Below are positions 58,974 to 61,025 of a stretch of 61,025 nucleotides of DNA, piece by piece. Within the stretch, counting starts at the first letter, position 1. Each line of letters begins with the position of its first letter. The notes under the pieces were generated by a model, which searched no databases, was not told the DNA's origin, and was given only the letters and a program-made list of their open reading frames with translations. Source of the DNA: Flavobacteriales bacterium (lineage in GTDB: Bacteria; Bacteroidota; Bacteroidia; Flavobacteriales; Schleiferiaceae); assembly GCA_007693635.1 (NCBI GenBank), contig REDE01000070.1:1-61025 (forward strand), in the 5' to 3' direction. Position numbers and translations under genes: made by a program.

Positions 58974-59003
58974 CAAAGATACAGAGTCTTTCCAATTACG
59001 CAA
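58974..59003 (-). promoter_or_regulatory. Promoter of tRNA-Arg
   Basis: TTG (59003-59001), 19-base spacer, TATCTTTG (58981-58974), 25 bases before the tRNA. The -33 part lies in the last codons of the EamA transporter gene. Confidence 0.65.
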
Positions 59004-59934
59004 TAGTTTCTGAAACTTTTTTTCGCCTTTTTCTTTTTACATAGGCTTCGACAAACAAAGCACCTATGATAATCAGTGTTCCAAGGTAAAATAAAGGTTC
59101 CATTTTTTCGCTTTCTCCGAAGAATAAAAACGCGAGAATGATACCGTAAATGGGTTCCATGTTGATGGTAAGCACCACTGTATATGGTCTGAGAAACCGC
59201 ATGACATCAACAGATTCAATAAATGCCCATGCAGTGGCTAGGATTCCTAGGATGAGCAACATGCTAAGATCGCAATATCCTCCGAGAAAAGACCAGAAGC
59301 CACTTTCCGTGCATGTTCCGAGAGCAAACAATGATTCGTTGATTCTTCCGGTGAGCGCCATAAAGATTGTGATGCCGGTAACGCCTCCGATTAATTCGTA
59401 GGTAGTGATGGAAATAGGGGCGTGTTTTTCAACTAATTTTCCATTTACAACGGAGAAAAGAGCGGATAAAAATGCGCTACTAAGGGCCACCAAAATTCCG
59501 GTTAAATGGGAGGTATCGGCTCGAAAAATCAGATAAAGTCCACCCACGACAAGCACTCCTAAGCCGATTTCAACCACGTCAATTTTTCTTTTGAAGGCTA
59601 TGGGCTCAATAAGCGAAGCAAATAGGGCCCCGGTACTCATGGCCGCCAGCGTTATGGAAACATTGGAGATTTTTATGGCGTGAAAAAAGGTGATCCAATG
59701 TAGCGCAATGATGAGTCCAGCGCCCAATAGGGGCAAGGTCTTCTTTAACGGCATTGGCCTGAATCGTCGTCGGATTATCAGATAGGTGAGAAGGGCCGCG
59801 ACGGCGATGAGCATTCGGTGCCAAACCAAGGCTATGGCATCGAGTGAAATTAGTCGACCAAGAATGGCTGTAAAGCCCCAAACAAATACGACGATATGCA
59901 GTCGAAGTAGGGCGGATTGATTATTTTGGAGCAA
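58996..59934 (-). CDS. EamA/DMT family transporter
   Basis: About 312 residues and ten membrane segments in two EamA repeats: HIVVFVWGFTAILGRLISLDA at the start of the first, and ILVALSSAFLSALFSVVNGK for the second, with INMEPIYGIILAFLFFGE near the end. Exporters and importers of metabolites in the drug/metabolite superfamily; substrate unknown. There is no usable ATG: TTG 59934 or TTG 59964 are the options, both inside the end of the LptF/G gene. A C-terminal tail KRKRRKK is cytoplasmic. Confidence 0.82.
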   Translation of the reverse strand: MLQNNQSALLRLHIVVFVWGFTAILGRLISLDAIALVWHRMLIAVAALLTYLIIRRRFRPMPLKKTLPLLGAGLIIALHWITFFHAIKISNVSITLAAMSTGALFASLIEPIAFKRKIDVVEIGLGVLVVGGLYLIFRADTSHLTGILVALSSAFLSALFSVVNGKLVEKHAPISITTYELIGGVTGITIFMALTGRINESLFALGTCTESGFWSFLGGYCDLSMLLILGILATAWAFIESVDVMRFLRPYTVVLTINMEPIYGIILAFLFFGESEKMEPLFYLGTLIIIGALFVEAYVKRKRRKKVSETIA

Positions 59935-61003
59935 TTCGATAGAGGTATAAAGCCAATATTCCAAATCCTATGTTGGGCAGCCATACGGCCAACCAGGGCG
60001 CTAAATTACCGTTCGTAGCGAAGGTAACCGATATTTGCATGAAGAAAATATACACCACACAAATGATGAGTCCGATAGCAATATTGAGCCCGAGTCCACC
60101 CCTTCGCTTGCGAGAACTTAGCGCCACAGCAATGAGTACCAGAACGTAGGTTGCTGCGGGCCAAGAGGTTCGACTGTAATGATTGATTAAAAAAATGGTG
60201 ATGGTCTCGGCGCCGCGTATGCGCTCAGCCTTTATGAGTTCCCTTAGTTCTGGGGTTGGTATGGTTTCTACATCGTAAATTCCCGGGGTGAGATCTGCGG
60301 GTTTGAAGGGCATAACCGTATCGAGTTTGCGACCACGTTCCAATCGCTCTACCCCGATGTCGTCAATGTACCGAATGGTGTAATTGTCGAGTGTCCAAAA
60401 GCCTTCAATGCTATCGTAACGAATGAAATCTGCGGCGATTTTACAACGCATTTCTTGATTTTCGAACCGCTCATAGGTGAATCGATAGCCGGTGCGACGT
60501 TGAAAATTGAAGTTTTCTATGAAGACCAACTCCCCCGGACGAACTTGTCGATGGATATTTTGAAAGCTTGACCTTGTGGTGGTATTGAAGTGCTTCGCTT
60601 CAAAATCAGATCGGATTTCGTTGGTGGTTGGTATCAGGTAATGGTTCAGTAAATAGCTTCCGGTTGCAACCATTGTTGCACCGATAAAGTAGGGCACTAA
60701 AAATCTATTGAAGCTAACTCCCCCCGTTAAAATGGCTACGATTTCTGTTCGATTAGCCATTTGTGAGGTGAACAAAATCGTAGAGATGAATACGATCATG
60801 CTGCTAAACAAATTGCCGTAGTAGAGCACAAAGTTGAAATAAAATTCAAAAACAATGGCCTTTAGGGGAACTTCATTTTTTATGAAATCCTCTAGGTTTT
60901 CGGCAACGTCAAAGACCACTGCGATCGACATAATAATCATGAGAACCAAGAAAAAGGTTCCTATGAATTTACCCAAAATGTAGCGGTCAATTTTCTTCAG
61001 CAT
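59921..61003 (-). CDS. LptF/LptG family lipopolysaccharide export permease
   Basis: 360 residues. Six membrane segments in the LptF/G order: three N-terminal (from GKFIGTFFLVLMIIMSIAVV and FNFVLYYGNLFSSMIVF), a periplasmic beta-jellyroll (about 130-265), and three C-terminal, including RRGGLGLNIAIGLIICVVYIFF. The conserved N-terminal MLKKIDRYILGKF is typical of Bacteroidota LptG-like proteins. With the LptB ATPase it extracts LPS from the inner membrane. Starts 21 bases from the window edge. Confidence 0.9.
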   Translation of the reverse strand: MLKKIDRYILGKFIGTFFLVLMIIMSIAVVFDVAENLEDFIKNEVPLKAIVFEFYFNFVLYYGNLFSSMIVFISTILFTSQMANRTEIVAILTGGVSFNRFLVPYFIGATMVATGSYLLNHYLIPTTNEIRSDFEAKHFNTTTRSSFQNIHRQVRPGELVFIENFNFQRRTGYRFTYERFENQEMRCKIAADFIRYDSIEGFWTLDNYTIRYIDDIGVERLERGRKLDTVMPFKPADLTPGIYDVETIPTPELRELIKAERIRGAETITIFLINHYSRTSWPAATYVLVLIAVALSSRKRRGGLGLNIAIGLIICVVYIFFMQISVTFATNGNLAPWLAVWLPNIGFGILALYLYRIAPK

Positions 61004-61025
61004 TTACAATCTTGTTTGCAGTATA

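Noticed and set aside
1-61025. CRISPR arrays, insertion sequences, attachment sites or an origin of replication.
   Set aside because: I saw no spaced direct repeats, transposase or integrase genes, terminal inverted repeats or DnaA-box cluster.

Overview
The window is a gene-dense chromosomal segment of a member of the Bacteroidota, most likely the order Flavobacteriales (a Cryomorphaceae/Schleiferiaceae-like marine lineage is my guess). Pointers are a type IX secretion substrate with a gliding-motility type C-terminal domain, BshC of bacillithiol synthesis, the GYDIA-type GHMP kinase beside a class II HMG-CoA reductase, DUF4292 and DUF6089 proteins, the dut-flippase-nucleotidyltransferase-TPR-DUF4292-EnvC gene order, and promoters of the Bacteroidota type (TTG or TTTG, 18 to 22 bases, TAnnTTTG). 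I see no phage, transposon, CRISPR array, rRNA or plasmid functions; two tRNA genes are present.

Layout. 96-10727: an outer-membrane barrel protein, an alkyltransferase-like protein, then a minus-strand cell-envelope run (EnvC-like M23 protein, DUF4292 lipoprotein, TPR protein, sugar nucleotidyltransferase, dUTPase, oligosaccharide flippase, large T9SS-exported protein). 10877-13380: leucyl aminopeptidase and PdxA. 13383-19086: a complete seven-subunit Mrp Na+/H+ antiporter operon, A to G. 19205-21453: mevalonate-pathway pair. 21782-23131: small zinc-ribbon protein, overlapping membrane protein, guanine-deaminase-like enzyme, tRNA-Leu. 23264-28699: SPFH protein, VWA membrane protein, FabG, BshC. 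28711-34535: Na+/solute symporter, LysM plus binding-fold protein, CysQ, GuaA. 34620-38106: histidine kinase, response regulator, RarA.

38168-44304: rhomboid protease, NAD(P)-binding protein, a CobT-like protein with altered active-site motifs, DUF456 protein, a bacterial eRF1/Pelota-like protein resembling the Balon ribosome-hibernation family, an acyl-CoA dehydrogenase-like flavoprotein and KdsA. 44491-49984: PIN-PhoH ATPase, a GT-C-like membrane protein, an unrecognised secreted protein and MenB. 49981-61003: a conserved minus-strand envelope cluster (LptF/G permease, EamA transporter, tRNA-Arg, RlmN, CBS protein, NadK, DUF6089 barrel, UppS, BamA, two OmpH/Skp chaperones, MurI).

Much of the window serves the envelope: UppS and MurI for peptidoglycan precursors, KdsA and LptF/G for lipopolysaccharide, BamA with OmpH for outer-membrane proteins, EnvC-like protein for cell separation, and the flippase and nucleotidyltransferase for surface sugars. 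HMG-CoA reductase and the GYDIA kinase feed isoprenoids to UppS and to menaquinone, for which MenB makes the ring. The best candidates for under-described biology are the Balon-like protein, the CobT-like protein lacking the expected acidic residues, the zinc-ribbon/membrane gene pair, the orphan secreted protein at 47427, and three genes (guaA, the LysM gene, rlmN) whose -7 boxes lie only 3 to 5 bases before ATG, which predicts leaderless mRNAs.
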